Shown piece after piece: positions 8,960-18,775 of a DNA stretch of 64,000 nucleotides. The position numbers and the translations under genes are program-made. The notes under the pieces were generated by a model. The model did not search any database. It was not told where the DNA came from and worked only from the letters and a program-made list of their open reading frames with translations. This DNA is from Microvirga calopogonii (GTDB taxonomy: Bacteria; Pseudomonadota; Alphaproteobacteria; Rhizobiales; Beijerinckiaceae): positions 1 through 64,000 of the forward strand of contig NZ_QDGA01000005.1 of NCBI RefSeq assembly GCF_003347665.1, read 5' to 3'. Positions within the stretch are counted from its first letter, which is position 1; every line of letters begins with the position of its first letter.

Positions 8960-9865
8960 TTATCGCCTCTTGATGAAGTCCACGAAGGCGCGCAGGGGAG
9001 CCGGCATGTGGCGGCGGCTCGGGTAGTAGAGAAAGGGCCCGGAGAACGGCTGCAGCCAATCCTCCAGCACCGGCTCGAGGACGCCGCTCTTCAGCTCCTG
9101 CTCCACGAAGCCCTCGAAGGTGGCGATCAGGCCGAGCCCCTGGATCGCCGCCGTGACCTCCAGGTCGATGCTGTTGGCGATCACCCGCGCGGTGGGCGTG
9201 ATCTTGATGACCTCGCCGTCTCGCTCGAATTCCCAAGGGTGCATCACGCCGCTGGCGAAGCGATGGCGGATGCAGGCGTGGTTCAGAAGCTCCTTCGGAT
9301 GCGTCGGTCGGCCATGGGCGGCGAAATACGCCGGCGACCCGGCCACGACGAAGCGCTGCACGCGCGGGCCGATGGACACGGCGATCATGTCCTTTTCCAG
9401 CCGCTCGTCGTAGCGGATTCCCGCATCGAACCCGGCCGCCAGGACGTCGACGAAGCTGTCATCGCTGATCACCTCCAGAACGATCCCGGGATGTTCAGCG
9501 AGAAAGGGGCCGATGATCGGCGGCAGCACAAGGCGGGCCACCGCCGTGGGCACGTTGAGCCGCAGCGTTCCGGTCGGTGAGTCGCGAAAGCCGTTGACGG
9601 CATCGAGCGCCGCCGCGACCTCGCTCAGGGCCGGGCCGAGGCGCTGGAGCAGCCGCTGCCCGGCTTCCGTCGGGGTGACGCTGCGGGTCGTGCGGTTGAG
9701 CAGCCGCACCCCGAGGCGGGTCTCCAGACGTCTCAGGGCTTCGCTCAAGGTGGAGGCCGAGACACCGCGCAGCCGCGCCACGCTGCGGAAGCTTCGCGCC
9801 CGCGCCACCGCCGCGAAGGCTTCGAGATCCGCCAGGTCCACATCGCTCATTGTTCGAAAATCCAA
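8960..9865 (-). CDS. LysR-family transcriptional regulator
   Basis: A 301-aa LysR-type regulator. The N-terminal winged helix covers residues 9-67 (DLEAFAAVARARSFRSVARLRGVSASTLSEALRRLETRLGVRLLNRTTRSVTPTEAG) and the effector-binding domain covers about 95-295 (SPTGTLRLNVPTAVA...). This is the branch often found divergent from an oxidoreductase or quinone reductase. The aldo/keto reductase gene starts 102 bases away on the other strand, so the shared gap 9866-9967 probably holds its operator. The inducer is unknown. Confidence 0.92.
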   Translation of the reverse strand: MDFRTMSDVDLADLEAFAAVARARSFRSVARLRGVSASTLSEALRRLETRLGVRLLNRTTRSVTPTEAGQRLLQRLGPALSEVAAALDAVNGFRDSPTGTLRLNVPTAVARLVLPPIIGPFLAEHPGIVLEVISDDSFVDVLAAGFDAGIRYDERLEKDMIAVSIGPRVQRFVVAGSPAYFAAHGRPTHPKELLNHACIRHRFASGVMHPWEFERDGEVIKITPTARVIANSIDLEVTAAIQGLGLIATFEGFVEQELKSGVLEPVLEDWLQPFSGPFLYYPSRRHMPAPLRAFVDFIKRR

Positions 9866-9967
9866 ACAGCCTGTCCCGGTTATGCCGGATTATCGCACGA
9901 ACCGGAAGCGGGCATGATCCGTTCATGCCAGCGGACGCCGTTGGCCGACATTTCAGGAGATCGAAGG

Positions 9968-10963
9968 ATGCAACACCGCCGCTTGGGACAATCCGGTCCC
10001 TCCGTTTCCGCCCTCGGCCTCGGCTGCATGGGCATGTCCGGCATGTACGGACCGGCCGACCGGGCAGAGAGCATCGCTACCATCCATGCGGCGCTCGAGG
10101 CCGGCATCACCCTGCTCGATACGGGCGATTTCTACGGCATGGGCCATAACGAGATGCTGATCGGCGAGGCGCTCCGGGGCCGCGACCGCGATCAGGCGCT
10201 CATCAGCGTGAAGTTCGGTGCCATGCGCGATCCGACCGGCGCCTGGCTCGGCTACGATGCGCGTCCGCAGGCCGTCAAAAGCTTCCTCGCCTATACCCTG
10301 CAGCGCCTGCGGGTCGATTACATCGATATCTACCGCCCGGCCCGGCTCGATCCCAACGTGCCGATCGAGGACACCATCGGGGCGATCGCCGACATGGTGA
10401 AGGCTGGCTTCGTGCGCCATATCGGCCTCTCCGAGGTTGGACCCGAGACCATCCGCCGGGCAGCCAGCGTACACCCGATCTGCGACCTGCAGATCGAATA
10501 TTCCCTGATCTCGCGCGGTATCGAGGACGGCATCCTGCCCGTCTGCCGCGAACTCGGCATCGGCATCACCGCCTATGGAGTGCTCTCGCGCGGCCTGATC
10601 AGCGGTCATTGGAGCAAGGGCGAGGCCAGCCCTGGCGATTTCCGCGCCCACAGCCCGCGTTTCCAGGAAGGCAATGTCGAGAAAAACCTGGCCCTGGTCG
10701 AGGCCCTCAAGCGAGTGGCGGACCGGAAGGGCGTCAGCGTGGCGCAGATCGCCATCGCCTGGGTGGCCGCGCAGGGTGACGACATCGTCCCGCTCATCGG
10801 TGCGCGCCGCCGCGACCGGCTCAGCGAGGCCCTTGGGGCGCTGGACGTGAGACTGACGGAGGAGGATCTCGCGGCCATCGAGCAAGCCGTGCCCCGAGGC
10901 TCTGCTGCGGGCGACCGCTACGCCGCTCCCCAGATGGCCATGCTCGACAGCGAGCGCGGGTAA
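9968..10963 (+). CDS. Aldo/keto reductase with altered catalytic His
   Basis: An NADPH-dependent aldo/keto reductase-fold protein of 331 aa. I chose the ATG at 9968 because CAGGAG lies 10 bases upstream and the family start (MQHRRLGQSGPSVSALGLGCMGMS) follows. Asp51, Tyr56 (DTGDFYG) and Lys82 (SVKFG) of the catalytic tetrad are present. The usual DLYYQHRVDP motif is IYRPARLDP, so the tetrad His is replaced by Ala125. The NADP-binding end (IVPLIGARRRDRL) is intact. It is divergent from the LysR gene, which probably controls it. The substrate is unknown; the Ala may mean altered chemistry. Confidence 0.9.
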   Translation: MQHRRLGQSGPSVSALGLGCMGMSGMYGPADRAESIATIHAALEAGITLLDTGDFYGMGHNEMLIGEALRGRDRDQALISVKFGAMRDPTGAWLGYDARPQAVKSFLAYTLQRLRVDYIDIYRPARLDPNVPIEDTIGAIADMVKAGFVRHIGLSEVGPETIRRAASVHPICDLQIEYSLISRGIEDGILPVCRELGIGITAYGVLSRGLISGHWSKGEASPGDFRAHSPRFQEGNVEKNLALVEALKRVADRKGVSVAQIAIAWVAAQGDDIVPLIGARRRDRLSEALGALDVRLTEEDLAAIEQAVPRGSAAGDRYAAPQMAMLDSERG

Positions 10964-10971
10964 ACAGCCCG

Positions 10972-11068
10972 CCACGTCATCACCGGCCTCGTGCCGGTGA
11001 TCTCGATGGATCGAGGTGAGGCGCTTCACAGCACCGGGATGGCCGGGACAAGCCCGGCCATGACGTGG
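10972..11068. repeat. BIME-like element of two opposed REP hairpins
   Basis: The outer arms CCACGTCAT and ATGACGTGG enclose two inner hairpins: ATCACCGGCCTCGTGCCGGTGAT and ATGGCCGGGACAAGCCCGGCCAT. The middle (ATCTCGAT .. GAGGCGCTTCACAG) resembles the middle of the element at 31,920-32,007, so these are two copies of one composite element. It lies between convergent genes. Confidence 0.75.
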
Positions 11069-11170
11069 TGGGTGTCATCCCCGGCGGCCGGAAGACGGGA
11101 AAGGGATCCACTCTCTAGCGCAACCCTATTCATGCTCTTTTCTCAGGCGCGCTCCGGCCGGAGGCTCGCC

Positions 11171-11857
11171 TCAGCCAACCTTCGTCCTTGGTCTTGTCCC
11201 GAAGATCGCGCTGCCCACCCGCACATGGGTGGCGCCGAGCTGGATCGCGGCGTCGAAATCGGCGCTCATGCCCATGGAGAGCCACTTTAAGCCGTGGCGC
11301 TTGGCGATGGTGTTGAGCAGGGCGAAATGGGGGGACGGCGGGTCCTCCGCCGGCGGGATGCACATGAGGCCCTCGATCTCCAGGCCATACCGGCTGCGGC
11401 AGGCTTCGAGAAACGCATCCACCTCGGTCGGGATCACGCCACCCTTCTGCGGCTCCTCGCCGGTGTTCACCTGCACCAGCAGGCGGGGTTTTTTGCCCTG
11501 CTTGGCGATCTCCTTGGCCAGCGCCTCGGCGAGAGACGGGCGGTCGAGGGCATGGATCACGTCGAAGAGCTCCACCGCCTCCTTGGCCTTGTTCGACTGC
11601 AGCGGGCCGATCATGTGGAGCTCCACGTCGGGATAGCGCTCGCGCAGGGCCGGCCACTTGGCTTTGGCCTCCTGCACGTAGTTCTCGCCGAAGACCCGCT
11701 GGCCCGCAGCAAGCACGGGCTCGATCGCCTCCGCCGGGAAGGTCTTCGAGACCGCCACGAGGGTGATCGAGGACGGGTCGCGGCCATAATCGGAGGCTGC
11801 GCGCCGGATGCTCTCCCGGACCTGTCTCAGACCTTCGACTGCGTCGTTCTCGCTCAT
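11171..11857 (-). CDS. YggS/PLPBP family pyridoxal-phosphate homeostasis protein
   Basis: A single-domain alanine-racemase-like TIM barrel of 228 aa that binds PLP and helps keep free PLP and amino/keto acid pools in balance. It has no known catalytic activity. PLP-lysine is Lys38 (LVAVSKTFP). Other signature parts are GENYVQEAKAK, LHMIGPLQSNK, VNTGEEPQKGG and the phosphate-binding end LSMGMSADFDAAIQLGATHVRVGSAIFG. It is divergent from leuS (104 bases between starts), a neighbour often seen in alphaproteobacteria. Confidence 0.95.
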   Translation of the reverse strand: MSENDAVEGLRQVRESIRRAASDYGRDPSSITLVAVSKTFPAEAIEPVLAAGQRVFGENYVQEAKAKWPALRERYPDVELHMIGPLQSNKAKEAVELFDVIHALDRPSLAEALAKEIAKQGKKPRLLVQVNTGEEPQKGGVIPTEVDAFLEACRSRYGLEIEGLMCIPPAEDPPSPHFALLNTIAKRHGLKWLSMGMSADFDAAIQLGATHVRVGSAIFGTRPRTKVG

Positions 11858-11961
11858 GGGACCCTCTCAAGATCGTCTCGCATGCGCGAAACCGTTGACC
11901 GCGCGGGAGAGCTGTGTCCTAGTCCGCCGCAACCCGGCGGCGCAAGCCGCTTCGCTGATCA

Positions 11962-14604
11962 ATGACGGATGTGACGAGAAAAATGAGGCCCGAGCGCTAC
12001 AACGCCAAGGAAGCCGAGCTGAAATGGCGGAAGGTCTGGAACGACCGCGACCTGTTCAAGACGAACAACGACGATCCACGCCCGAAATACTACGTGCTCG
12101 AGATGTTTCCCTATCCGTCGGGGCGCATCCATATGGGCCACGTGCGCAACTACACCATGGGCGACGTGGTGGCGCGCTACAAGCGGGCCAAGGGCTTCAA
12201 CGTGCTCCATCCGATGGGCTGGGATGCCTTTGGCATGCCGGCCGAGAACGCCGCCATGCAGAACAAGGTCCACCCCAAGGAATGGACCTATGCCAACATC
12301 GCCACCATGCGCGCCCAGCTGCAGAGCATGGGCCTGTCGCTGGACTGGAGCCGCGAGATCGCGACCTGCGACCCGAGCTATTACAAGCACCAGCAGCGCA
12401 TGTTCCTGGACTTCCTGGAAAAGGGCCTCGTCGATCGCAAGACCGCGAAGGTGAACTGGGATCCTGTCGACCACACGGTGCTGGCCAATGAGCAGGTGAT
12501 CGACGGGCGCGGCTGGCGTTCGGGCGCCCTGGTCGAGCAGCGCGAGCTGACCCAGTGGTTTTTAAAGATCACCGATTTCGCCCAGGACTTGGACGACAGG
12601 CTGGACACGCTGGACCGCTGGCCCGAGAAGGTGCGCCTGATGCAGCGCAACTGGATCGGCCGCTCCGAGGGCCTGCTGGTCCGCTTCGCCTTGAAGCCGG
12701 AGACGGTGCCGAACGGCGAGACCGAGCTGCAGATCTACACGACGCGTCCCGACACCCTGTTCGGCGCGAAGTTCATGGCGGTCGCGCCTGATCATCCGCT
12801 GGCGAAGGCCGCTGCCGAGAAGAATCCGGAGCTTGCAGCCTTCATTGAAGAAACCAAGCGCATGGGCACCGCCCAGGAGACCATCGACAAGGCCGAGAAG
12901 CTCGGCTTCGACACGGGGATCCGCGCCGAGCATCCCTTCGATCCGGACTGGACGCTGCCGGTCTACGTGGCGAACTTCATCCTGATGGAATACGGCACGG
13001 GCGCCATCTTCGGCTGCCCGGCGCACGACCAGCGCGACCTGGATTTCGTCAACAAGTACGGCCTGGGCAACACCCCGGTCGTCTGCCCGCCGGACGTGGA
13101 CCCGGCCTCCTTCGTCGTCACCGACATCGCCTATGACGGCGAGGGGCGGATGATCAATTCCCGCTTCCTCGACGGCATGACCATCGCGGAGGCCAAGGAA
13201 GAGGTCGCCCGCCGCCTGGAATCGCAGATTCGGGGCAATCACCCGGTGGCCGAGCGCAAGGTGAATTTCCGCCTGCGCGACTGGGGCATCTCGCGCCAGC
13301 GCTACTGGGGCTGCCCGATCCCGGTCATCCATTGCGATGCCTGCGGTGTGGTGCCGGTTCCGAAAGATCAACTTCCGGTTGAACTGCCGGAGGACGTGTC
13401 CTTTGATGTGCCGGGCAACCCGCTCGACCGCCACCCGACCTGGAAGCACGTGGATTGCCCGCAATGCGGGGGTAAGGCCCGGCGCGAGACGGACACGATG
13501 GACACGTTCGTCGATTCGTCCTGGTACTTCGCACGCTTTACCGATCCGACCCTGACCGACAGGCCCACCGACCGGGCGACGGTCGATGCCTGGCTGCCGG
13601 TCGACCAGTATATCGGTGGCATCGAGCACGCGATCCTGCACCTGCTCTATTCGCGCTTCTTCACCCGCGCGATGAAGGAGACGGGGCATGCCGGCCTGGA
13701 CGAGCCCTTCGCGGGCCTGTTCACGCAGGGCATGGTGGTCCATGAGACCTACAAGGACCAGAATGGCGGCTGGGTGCTGCCCGCCGACGTGCGCTTCGAG
13801 ACGCAGGGTAATACGCGCAAGGCCTTCCATGTGGAGACCGGCGCTCCGATCGAGATCGGCTCCATCGAGAAGATGTCGAAGTCGAAGAAGAACACAGTCG
13901 ATCCGGACGAGATCATCGCATCCTACGGGGCCGATACTGCCCGTTGGTTCATGCTCTCCGACTCGCCGCCGGAGCGCGACGTGATCTGGACCGAGGAAGG
14001 CGTGCAGGGCGCCGGCCGCTTCGTCCAGCGCGTGTGGCGCCTGATCGGTGACATCGCCGAGCGCATCGGCAGCGCCGATGGCGTTTCCGGCGATGGCCCG
14101 ATTGCGCTCGCCGTCCGCAAGGCCGCGCACAAGGCCTTGGCGGCCGTCGAGGACGACGTCGAGCGCCTGCGCTTCAACCGCTGCGTGGCCCATCTCTACG
14201 AGCTGGCCAACTCCCTGCAGGACCTGTCGAATCAGGCCAAGACCAGCGACGAGCCGGGCCTGAGCGCGGCTTTCGCCGAGGCCGGGCGCATCTTCGTGCA
14301 GCTGCTGGCTCCGATGATGCCGCATCTCGCCGAGGAATGCTGGGAATCCCTGAACCAGACGGGCCTCGTGTCCGACGCCGACTGGCCGGTTCTTGACCGG
14401 TCGCTGCTGGTGGAGGACACGGTCACTCTGCCGGTTCAGGTCAACGGCAAGAAGCGGGCCGACGTGACGGTTGCCCGCGATGCCGATCAGGCTACAGTCG
14501 AGGCGGCTGTGCTCTCGCTCGAGGCCGTGCAGAAGGCCATGGAAGGGAAGCCCGCCCGCAAGATCATCGTGGTTCCCCAAAGGATCGTGAATGTCGTCGC
14601 TTAA
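11962..14604 (+). CDS. leuS: Leucyl-tRNA synthetase
   Basis: A class I aminoacyl-tRNA synthetase of 880 aa that charges tRNA-Leu. The HIGH motif is HMGH at residues 57-60 ([14 protein letters not shown]) and the KMSKS motif is at 637-641 (EKMSKSKKN). The CP1 editing domain lies at about 225-420 with [22 protein letters not shown]. The anticodon-binding helices and the C-terminal domain ([15 protein letters not shown]) are complete. It heads the leuS-lptE-holA operon, and its stop overlaps the start of lptE by 14 bases. Confidence 0.98.
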   Translation: MTDVTRKMRPERYNAKEAELKWRKVWNDRDLFKTNNDDPRPKYYVLEMFPYPSGRIHMGHVRNYTMGDVVARYKRAKGFNVLHPMGWDAFGMPAENAAMQNKVHPKEWTYANIATMRAQLQSMGLSLDWSREIATCDPSYYKHQQRMFLDFLEKGLVDRKTAKVNWDPVDHTVLANEQVIDGRGWRSGALVEQRELTQWFLKITDFAQDLDDRLDTLDRWPEKVRLMQRNWIGRSEGLLVRFALKPETVPNGETELQIYTTRPDTLFGAKFMAVAPDHPLAKAAAEKNPELAAFIEETKRMGTAQETIDKAEKLGFDTGIRAEHPFDPDWTLPVYVANFILMEYGTGAIFGCPAHDQRDLDFVNKYGLGNTPVVCPPDVDPASFVVTDIAYDGEGRMINSRFLDGMTIAEAKEEVARRLESQIRGNHPVAERKVNFRLRDWGISRQRYWGCPIPVIHCDACGVVPVPKDQLPVELPEDVSFDVPGNPLDRHPTWKHVDCPQCGGKARRETDTMDTFVDSSWYFARFTDPTLTDRPTDRATVDAWLPVDQYIGGIEHAILHLLYSRFFTRAMKETGHAGLDEPFAGLFTQGMVVHETYKDQNGGWVLPADVRFETQGNTRKAFHVETGAPIEIGSIEKMSKSKKNTVDPDEIIASYGADTARWFMLSDSPPERDVIWTEEGVQGAGRFVQRVWRLIGDIAERIGSADGVSGDGPIALAVRKAAHKALAAVEDDVERLRFNRCVAHLYELANSLQDLSNQAKTSDEPGLSAAFAEAGRIFVQLLAPMMPHLAEECWESLNQTGLVSDADWPVLDRSLLVEDTVTLPVQVNGKKRADVTVARDADQATVEAAVLSLEAVQKAMEGKPARKIIVVPQRIVNVVA

Positions 14605-15127
14605 GTTCAAAGGCCTTGCCCACATGGTTGTCGTGGCAGGCCTGTCTCTTGGCCTGTCCGCCTGCTTCCGTCCGCTTTACGGCCCGACGGCCTCGGGCGA
14701 GTCGCTCCAGACGGTGCTCGCCTCCATCGACGTGCCGATGGTGGATTGGCCGCCGTCGCTCGCGAATGCCGGCCATTACCTGCGCAGCGAAATGATCTAT
14801 GCCCTCAACGGCTCGGGATCGGATACGCCCAAGCGCTACATGCTCGCCCTCAAATTGAGCGAAAACCGGTCGAGCCCTGTCGTCGACAGCCAGACCGGCA
14901 CAGCCAGCTCCGTCATCGTCGCCGGCACCCTGACCTATACCCTCACGAGCCTGGACGGAAAAACCGTGGTCTCGCAGGGCACGGCGACCTCGTCCACGAG
15001 CTTCGACCGCTTCACTCAGCGCTTCGCCAACATCCGGGCGGGACGCGACGCGGAAATCAGGCTCGCCAAGGATCTGGCGCAGCAGGTGAAGACCCGGTTG
15101 TCGGCGGCGCTCGCAACCACAAGCTGA
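14591..15127 (+). CDS. lptE: LPS-assembly lipoprotein LptE
   Basis: The outer-membrane lipoprotein that plugs the LptD barrel and helps insert lipopolysaccharide. The 178-aa protein has a lipoprotein signal with lipobox LSAC (lipidated Cys25) and the family start [11 protein letters not shown], followed by [10 protein letters not shown]. It lies between leuS and holA, the standard place for lptE in proteobacteria, overlapping leuS by 14 bases and sitting 4 bases before holA. Sequence conservation in this family is low, so the lipobox and gene order carry much of the weight. Confidence 0.9.
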   Translation: MSSLKFKGLAHMVVVAGLSLGLSACFRPLYGPTASGESLQTVLASIDVPMVDWPPSLANAGHYLRSEMIYALNGSGSDTPKRYMLALKLSENRSSPVVDSQTGTASSVIVAGTLTYTLTSLDGKTVVSQGTATSSTSFDRFTQRFANIRAGRDAEIRLAKDLAQQVKTRLSAALATTS

Positions 15128-15131
15128 GCCG

Positions 15132-16151
15132 ATGGTTGCCGTCAAAGCAGGTGACGTGGATGGAGCGCTGCGGCGCCCCGATCCGCGGATCGGCGTGTTC
15201 CTGTTCTACGGGCCCGACACGGGCCTAATCAACGAGCGTGCCCGCATGGTCGCCGAGCGCTCGGTGGACGATCCCTCCGACCCCTTCCAGCTCATCCGGA
15301 TCGACGGCGACGACATCGCCTCAGACCCTGCCCGCCTTGCCGACGAGGCCGGGACCATGGGCCTGTTCGGCGGCAAACGCGCCATCTGGGTGAAATCGAC
15401 TTCGCGCAACATCGCGCCGGCGGTTGATGCAGTCCTGAAAGGCGAGCTTCAGGACGCGGTGATCGTCATCGAGGGAGGCGACCTGCAGAAATCCTCGCCG
15501 CTGCGGACGCTCTGCGAGCGTTCGCAGAAGGCGCTTGCCCTGCCCTGCTATGCCGACACGGGCCGCGACCTCGGCACGGTCGTCGACGAGACCCTGAAGG
15601 CCGGCGGCTTTTCCATCCAGCGCGAGGCGCGCACGGCTCTGATCGCGAGCCTCGGCGGCGACCGGCTGGCCACACGCGGAGAACTCTCCAAGCTCATGCT
15701 TTATGCCCACGGCCAGCGCGAGATCAGCCTGGAGGATGTGGACGCGATCATGAGCGACGTGTCGAGCCTGGCCATGGACGCGGTGGTCGATGCCGCGTTC
15801 GGCGGCGAGGGAACGGGTCTGGAAACCGGCTCCCGACGTCTTGCCGCCGAGGGTGTCAACGCGGCCGTGCTGCTCGGCGCCGCGCTTCGCCATGCCCTGA
15901 TGCTGCTGACGGCACGTCTTTCCGTTGAGGAAGGCCGGCCGATCCCGGCCGTCATGGAAACCATGCGCAGCCTGCATTTTCGGCGCAAACCCCTGGTGGA
16001 ACGCCACCTTCAACGCTGGACGAGCGACAGTCTCAGGAACGCGATCGCGCTTCTTCAGGCCAGTCTTCTGCAAACCCGCCGCCTCTCCGACCTGGACGAT
16101 ACGATTGCGGCGAAGACCTTGCTGGATATTGCGCGGGCGGCACGGCGCTAA
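15132..16151 (+). CDS. holA: DNA polymerase III delta subunit
   Basis: The clamp-loader 'wrench' that opens the beta sliding clamp. The 339-aa protein has the AAA+-like domains I-II (FYGPDTGLINERARMVAERS; KSTSRNIAPAVDAVL; LPCYADTGRDLG) and the C-terminal helical domain (HFRRKPLVERHLQRW). It lacks a working P-loop, as is normal for delta. It is the last gene of the leuS-lptE-holA operon. The ATG follows the lptE stop by 4 bases. Confidence 0.95.
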   Translation: MVAVKAGDVDGALRRPDPRIGVFLFYGPDTGLINERARMVAERSVDDPSDPFQLIRIDGDDIASDPARLADEAGTMGLFGGKRAIWVKSTSRNIAPAVDAVLKGELQDAVIVIEGGDLQKSSPLRTLCERSQKALALPCYADTGRDLGTVVDETLKAGGFSIQREARTALIASLGGDRLATRGELSKLMLYAHGQREISLEDVDAIMSDVSSLAMDAVVDAAFGGEGTGLETGSRRLAAEGVNAAVLLGAALRHALMLLTARLSVEEGRPIPAVMETMRSLHFRRKPLVERHLQRWTSDSLRNAIALLQASLLQTRRLSDLDDTIAAKTLLDIARAARR

Positions 16152-16250
16152 GCTGTCCTCTATCCAAGAGCACCCCTCTTGTCATGGCTTGGCTCGTCCC
16201 GACCATTCCAACGCGGTGAAGCTTGACGTTTACTTAATGACGTGACGGAT

Positions 16251-16390
16251 GTCATTCCGGGGCCGCGCAGCGGAATCCGGAACCCATAATCGCTGACCGA
16301 ACAGGAAGAGGCGTAACGCTGCTCAGTCTGACTTGCGCTGCTGTGTTTATGGGTCCCGGGTTCGGCTCTGAAGAGCCGCCCCGGAATGAC
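16251..16390. repeat. Long palindromic repeat, GTCATTCCGGGGC ends, copy 1
   Basis: A 140-base element with near-perfect ends GTCATTCCGGGGC and GCCCCGGAATGAC. Inside are conserved blocks CGGAACCCATAA, CGCTGAC, ACAGGAAGA and TTATGGGT, which repeat in the copy at 55,928-56,054. It fills most of the gap between convergent holA and parB; the rest (16,152-16,250) shows nothing recognisable. It may serve as a bidirectional terminator. Confidence 0.8.
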
Positions 16391-16409
16391 ACGAGCACGC
16401 CTGAAAATT

Positions 16410-17291
16410 TTACGGATTCAACCGCCGGCACAGGCCGTCGAGCTGCTCAAGGGTCTTGTACTTTATGCGCAATTCGCCGCCCTTGGCCTTGTGGTCGATG
16501 CTGACGGTGAGGCCGAGCACATCCTGCAGGGCTCTCTCGAGGGCGCGGGTGTCCGGGTCCTTTTCGGCTTTGGCCGCCTTTTCCGCCTTGGCCTCCGCCT
16601 TTTCGGGCGTCGCGTTGTCGTTTTGCGCGATCTCCTCGACCTGACGTACGCTCAGGCCCTCGTCGAGAACGCGCTTGGCCACCTGGACCGGGTCCTTCAC
16701 GGAGAGCAGCGCACGGCCGTGTCCCGCCGTCAGCTTGCGCTCCATCAGGAGCTTGCGTACGCCGGGCGGCAGATCGGCCAGGCGCAGCATGTTGGCGATG
16801 TGGCTGCGGCTCTTGCCGATAATCTTCGAGAGGTTCTCCTGCGTGTAGGAAAACTCGACCATCAGGCGCGAATAGCCTTCCGATTCCTCGATCGGGTTGA
16901 GATCGGCGCGTTGGACATTCTCGAGGATCGCGTATTCGAGGGAGGTCTTATCGTCGATGGTGACGATGACCACCGGCACCTTGTGCAGGCCCGCCTTCTG
17001 CGCCGCGCGCCAGCGACGCTCGCCGGCGACAATCTCGTAATTCTCCGCATTCCCCACGGACCGCACCACGATGGGCTGGATAATGCCGCGGTCTTTGATC
17101 GACTGGGTCAGCTCCTGCAGATCTTCGTCATCGAAAACCTTGCGCGGGTTGCGCGGATTCGGGCGCAGGAATTCTACCGGCACGTGGCGCGGGACGAAGC
17201 CCTTGCGCTCGAGGTTCCCCATCTCGTCGCCGACCTCCCCGATCAGGGCGGCCAATCCACGACCCAAGCGCGACTTACCTTCTTCTGCCAT
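16410..17291 (-). CDS. parB: Chromosome partitioning protein ParB
   Basis: A CTP-dependent DNA clamp that loads at parS and spreads, marking the origin for segregation. The 293-aa protein begins MAEEGKSRLGRGLAALIG (the ParA-stimulating Arg-rich patch). The CTP-binding ParB/Srx fold follows, with GERRWRAAQKAG at about 90-101. Next is the HTH that binds parS (KIIGKSRSHIANMLRLADLP) and a charged Lys/Glu linker, then the C-terminal dimer domain. I chose the ATG at 17,291 over the upstream TTG at 17,303 because ParB proteins start here. It is co-transcribed with parA 18 bases upstream. Two parS sites lie within 4 kb. Confidence 0.97.
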   Translation of the reverse strand: MAEEGKSRLGRGLAALIGEVGDEMGNLERKGFVPRHVPVEFLRPNPRNPRKVFDDEDLQELTQSIKDRGIIQPIVVRSVGNAENYEIVAGERRWRAAQKAGLHKVPVVIVTIDDKTSLEYAILENVQRADLNPIEESEGYSRLMVEFSYTQENLSKIIGKSRSHIANMLRLADLPPGVRKLLMERKLTAGHGRALLSVKDPVQVAKRVLDEGLSVRQVEEIAQNDNATPEKAEAKAEKAAKAEKDPDTRALERALQDVLGLTVSIDHKAKGGELRIKYKTLEQLDGLCRRLNP

Positions 17292-17309
17292 TGTCTCTCT
17301 CAAATATTT

Positions 17310-18149
17310 TTATGCCGCGCGCAGAGCGCGTTCACGCTGAATGACTTCGGACGCCAAACGGAGATAGGCCTGCGAGCCCGCGCATTTCAGATCGTAGAGC
17401 AGGACCGGCTTGCCATGCGACGGCGCTTCGGACACGCGAACGTTACGCGGGATCATGGTCTCGTAGACCTTGCTGCCCATGAACTCACGCACATCGGCCA
17501 CGACTTGGCCCGAGAGGTTATTGCGCGGGTCAAACATGGTCAGCACCACGCCGTGGATCGACAGGTCCGGGTTGAGGGCCGAGCGGACCTGCTCGACCGT
17601 CTTGAGCAACTGGCTGAGACCTTCCAAGGCAAAAAATTCGCATTGGAGCGGGACCAGAACGGCGTCAGCAGCCACCAAGGCATTGATGGTCAAAAGATTG
17701 AGCGATGGCGGGCAATCGATCAAAATATAGGTAAAAGGTTCACTTACCTCGAAGCCTGAAAGTCCCTGAATCGCGGAGCGAAGCCGGTGCGACCGGTTCC
17801 GCTCGTTTGCGATCTCCAACTCAACTCCGAGCAGGTCGAGAGTCGACGGCGCGACCGACAGGCCGGGCACCACTGTTTCGGTGATCGCCTCGGACAGCGA
17901 CGCTTCTCCGGCGAGGACGTGATAGGTCGAGACCTGACGGCTCTTGCGATCAATTCCCAGCCCGGTCGAGGCATTGCCCTGCGGGTCGAGGTCGACGATC
18001 AGCACCTTCTCGCCGATGGCGGCCAGCGCCGTGCCAAGGTTGATCGCTGTCGTGGTCTTGCCGACGCCTCCCTTTTGGTTGGCAAGCACGAGAACGCGCG
18101 GCGTCACGCCACGCGCGCCTGCTTCGGATCCGTTGCGGTCGGTCATCAT
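17310..18149 (-). CDS. parA: Chromosome partitioning ATPase ParA
   Basis: A deviant-Walker ATPase of 279 aa that moves ParB-bound origins along the nucleoid. The P-loop is KGGVGKTT at residues 26-33, with both signature Lys present. It also has DLDPQGNASTGLG, ILIDCPPSLNLLT and the C-terminal VRVSEAPSHGKPVLLYD. I chose the ATG at 18,149, which overlaps the rsmG stop as ATGA; ATG 18,146 is directly adjacent. The frame runs further upstream only through rsmG. The rsmG-parA-parB order is the standard origin-proximal arrangement. Confidence 0.97.
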   Translation of the reverse strand: MMTDRNGSEAGARGVTPRVLVLANQKGGVGKTTTAINLGTALAAIGEKVLIVDLDPQGNASTGLGIDRKSRQVSTYHVLAGEASLSEAITETVVPGLSVAPSTLDLLGVELEIANERNRSHRLRSAIQGLSGFEVSEPFTYILIDCPPSLNLLTINALVAADAVLVPLQCEFFALEGLSQLLKTVEQVRSALNPDLSIHGVVLTMFDPRNNLSGQVVADVREFMGSKVYETMIPRNVRVSEAPSHGKPVLLYDLKCAGSQAYLRLASEVIQRERALRAA

Positions 18150-18775
18150 GAATGGCTCTCGATGGAGGTTATGCGAAGAATCCTGGCTTCGGAATCGGTC
18201 AGGCTCGGCAGGATCTCTGCCGCGAATGTCCACTTTTTCCGCGCCTCGGTCAATTCCGTCTCGACGTCCCGCCCTTTGGGAAACAGGCCCATTGTCCCCG
18301 CTTTCAACAAGGGGGCGGTCCAATCCAGCAACATGGCGAGCGATGCCAAGGCGCGAGCGGAGACCACATCAGCCTTGCCGATAAAACTCGGCACGACGGT
18401 CTCGAGCCGCGCTTCGTGCACTGTTGCCGACACGCCGGTCAGCCGGGCGATGTGACGGAGGAAGGCACATTTACGTGAATTGCTCTCGACGAGATGGACA
18501 TTGAGCCGCCTCTCCGCCCCCGCGATGGCGAGCACCAGACCGGGGAAGCCGGCACCTGAGCCGAGATCCAGCCAAGTCCTGGCATCCGGGACAAGGTCGA
18601 GAAGCTGGAGCGAGTCGACGATGTGGCGGTCCCAGATCTGGGTCAGGGTTGCCGGACCGACGAGGTTCTTGATCGCCTGCCAGCGGCGAAGCTCGCGTTC
18701 GAGCAATTCCAGCTTCTCGAATGTTTCACGTGAAACATTCAGGTCTGATGCGGTTACCATGGCGGAAGAACTCAC
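18146..18775 (-). CDS. rsmG: 16S rRNA (guanine-527-N7)-methyltransferase
   Basis: A SAM-dependent methyltransferase of 209 aa that modifies G527 of 16S rRNA; its loss gives low-level streptomycin resistance. The motifs are [18 protein letters not shown] for SAM binding and VSARALASL. The GTG start at 18,775 overlaps the mnmG stop (GTGA), and an ATG lies five codons on. Codons 13-18 or so (NVSRETF) are formed by a complete parS site, as in many bacteria where parS sits in rsmG. It is part of the mnmG-rsmG-parA-parB operon. Confidence 0.96.
   Translation of the reverse strand: MSSSAMVTASDLNVSRETFEKLELLERELRRWQAIKNLVGPATLTQIWDRHIVDSLQLLDLVPDARTWLDLGSGAGFPGLVLAIAGAERRLNVHLVESNSRKCAFLRHIARLTGVSATVHEARLETVVPSFIGKADVVSARALASLAMLLDWTAPLLKAGTMGLFPKGRDVETELTEARKKWTFAAEILPSLTDSEARILRITSIESHS
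18722..18737. other. parS: parS centromere site 1 (inside rsmG)
   Basis: The perfect 16-bp palindrome TGTTTCACGTGAAACA, identical to the universal chromosomal parS consensus. It lies in the 5' end of rsmG and encodes part of NVSRETF. It is the loading site for the ParB encoded 1.4 kb away. Confidence 0.97.

Noticed and set aside
8728-8973. 81-codon plus-strand frame between the ABC-F and LysR genes
   Set aside because: It has no ribosome-binding site, no recognisable domain, and runs against the better-supported small frame on the other strand.
12562-14625. Very long minus-strand frame opposite leuS (and similar frames opposite infB, pnp, nusA and others)
   Set aside because: These are mirror frames created by high GC content in third codon positions; they lack ribosome sites and the sense-strand proteins are certain.
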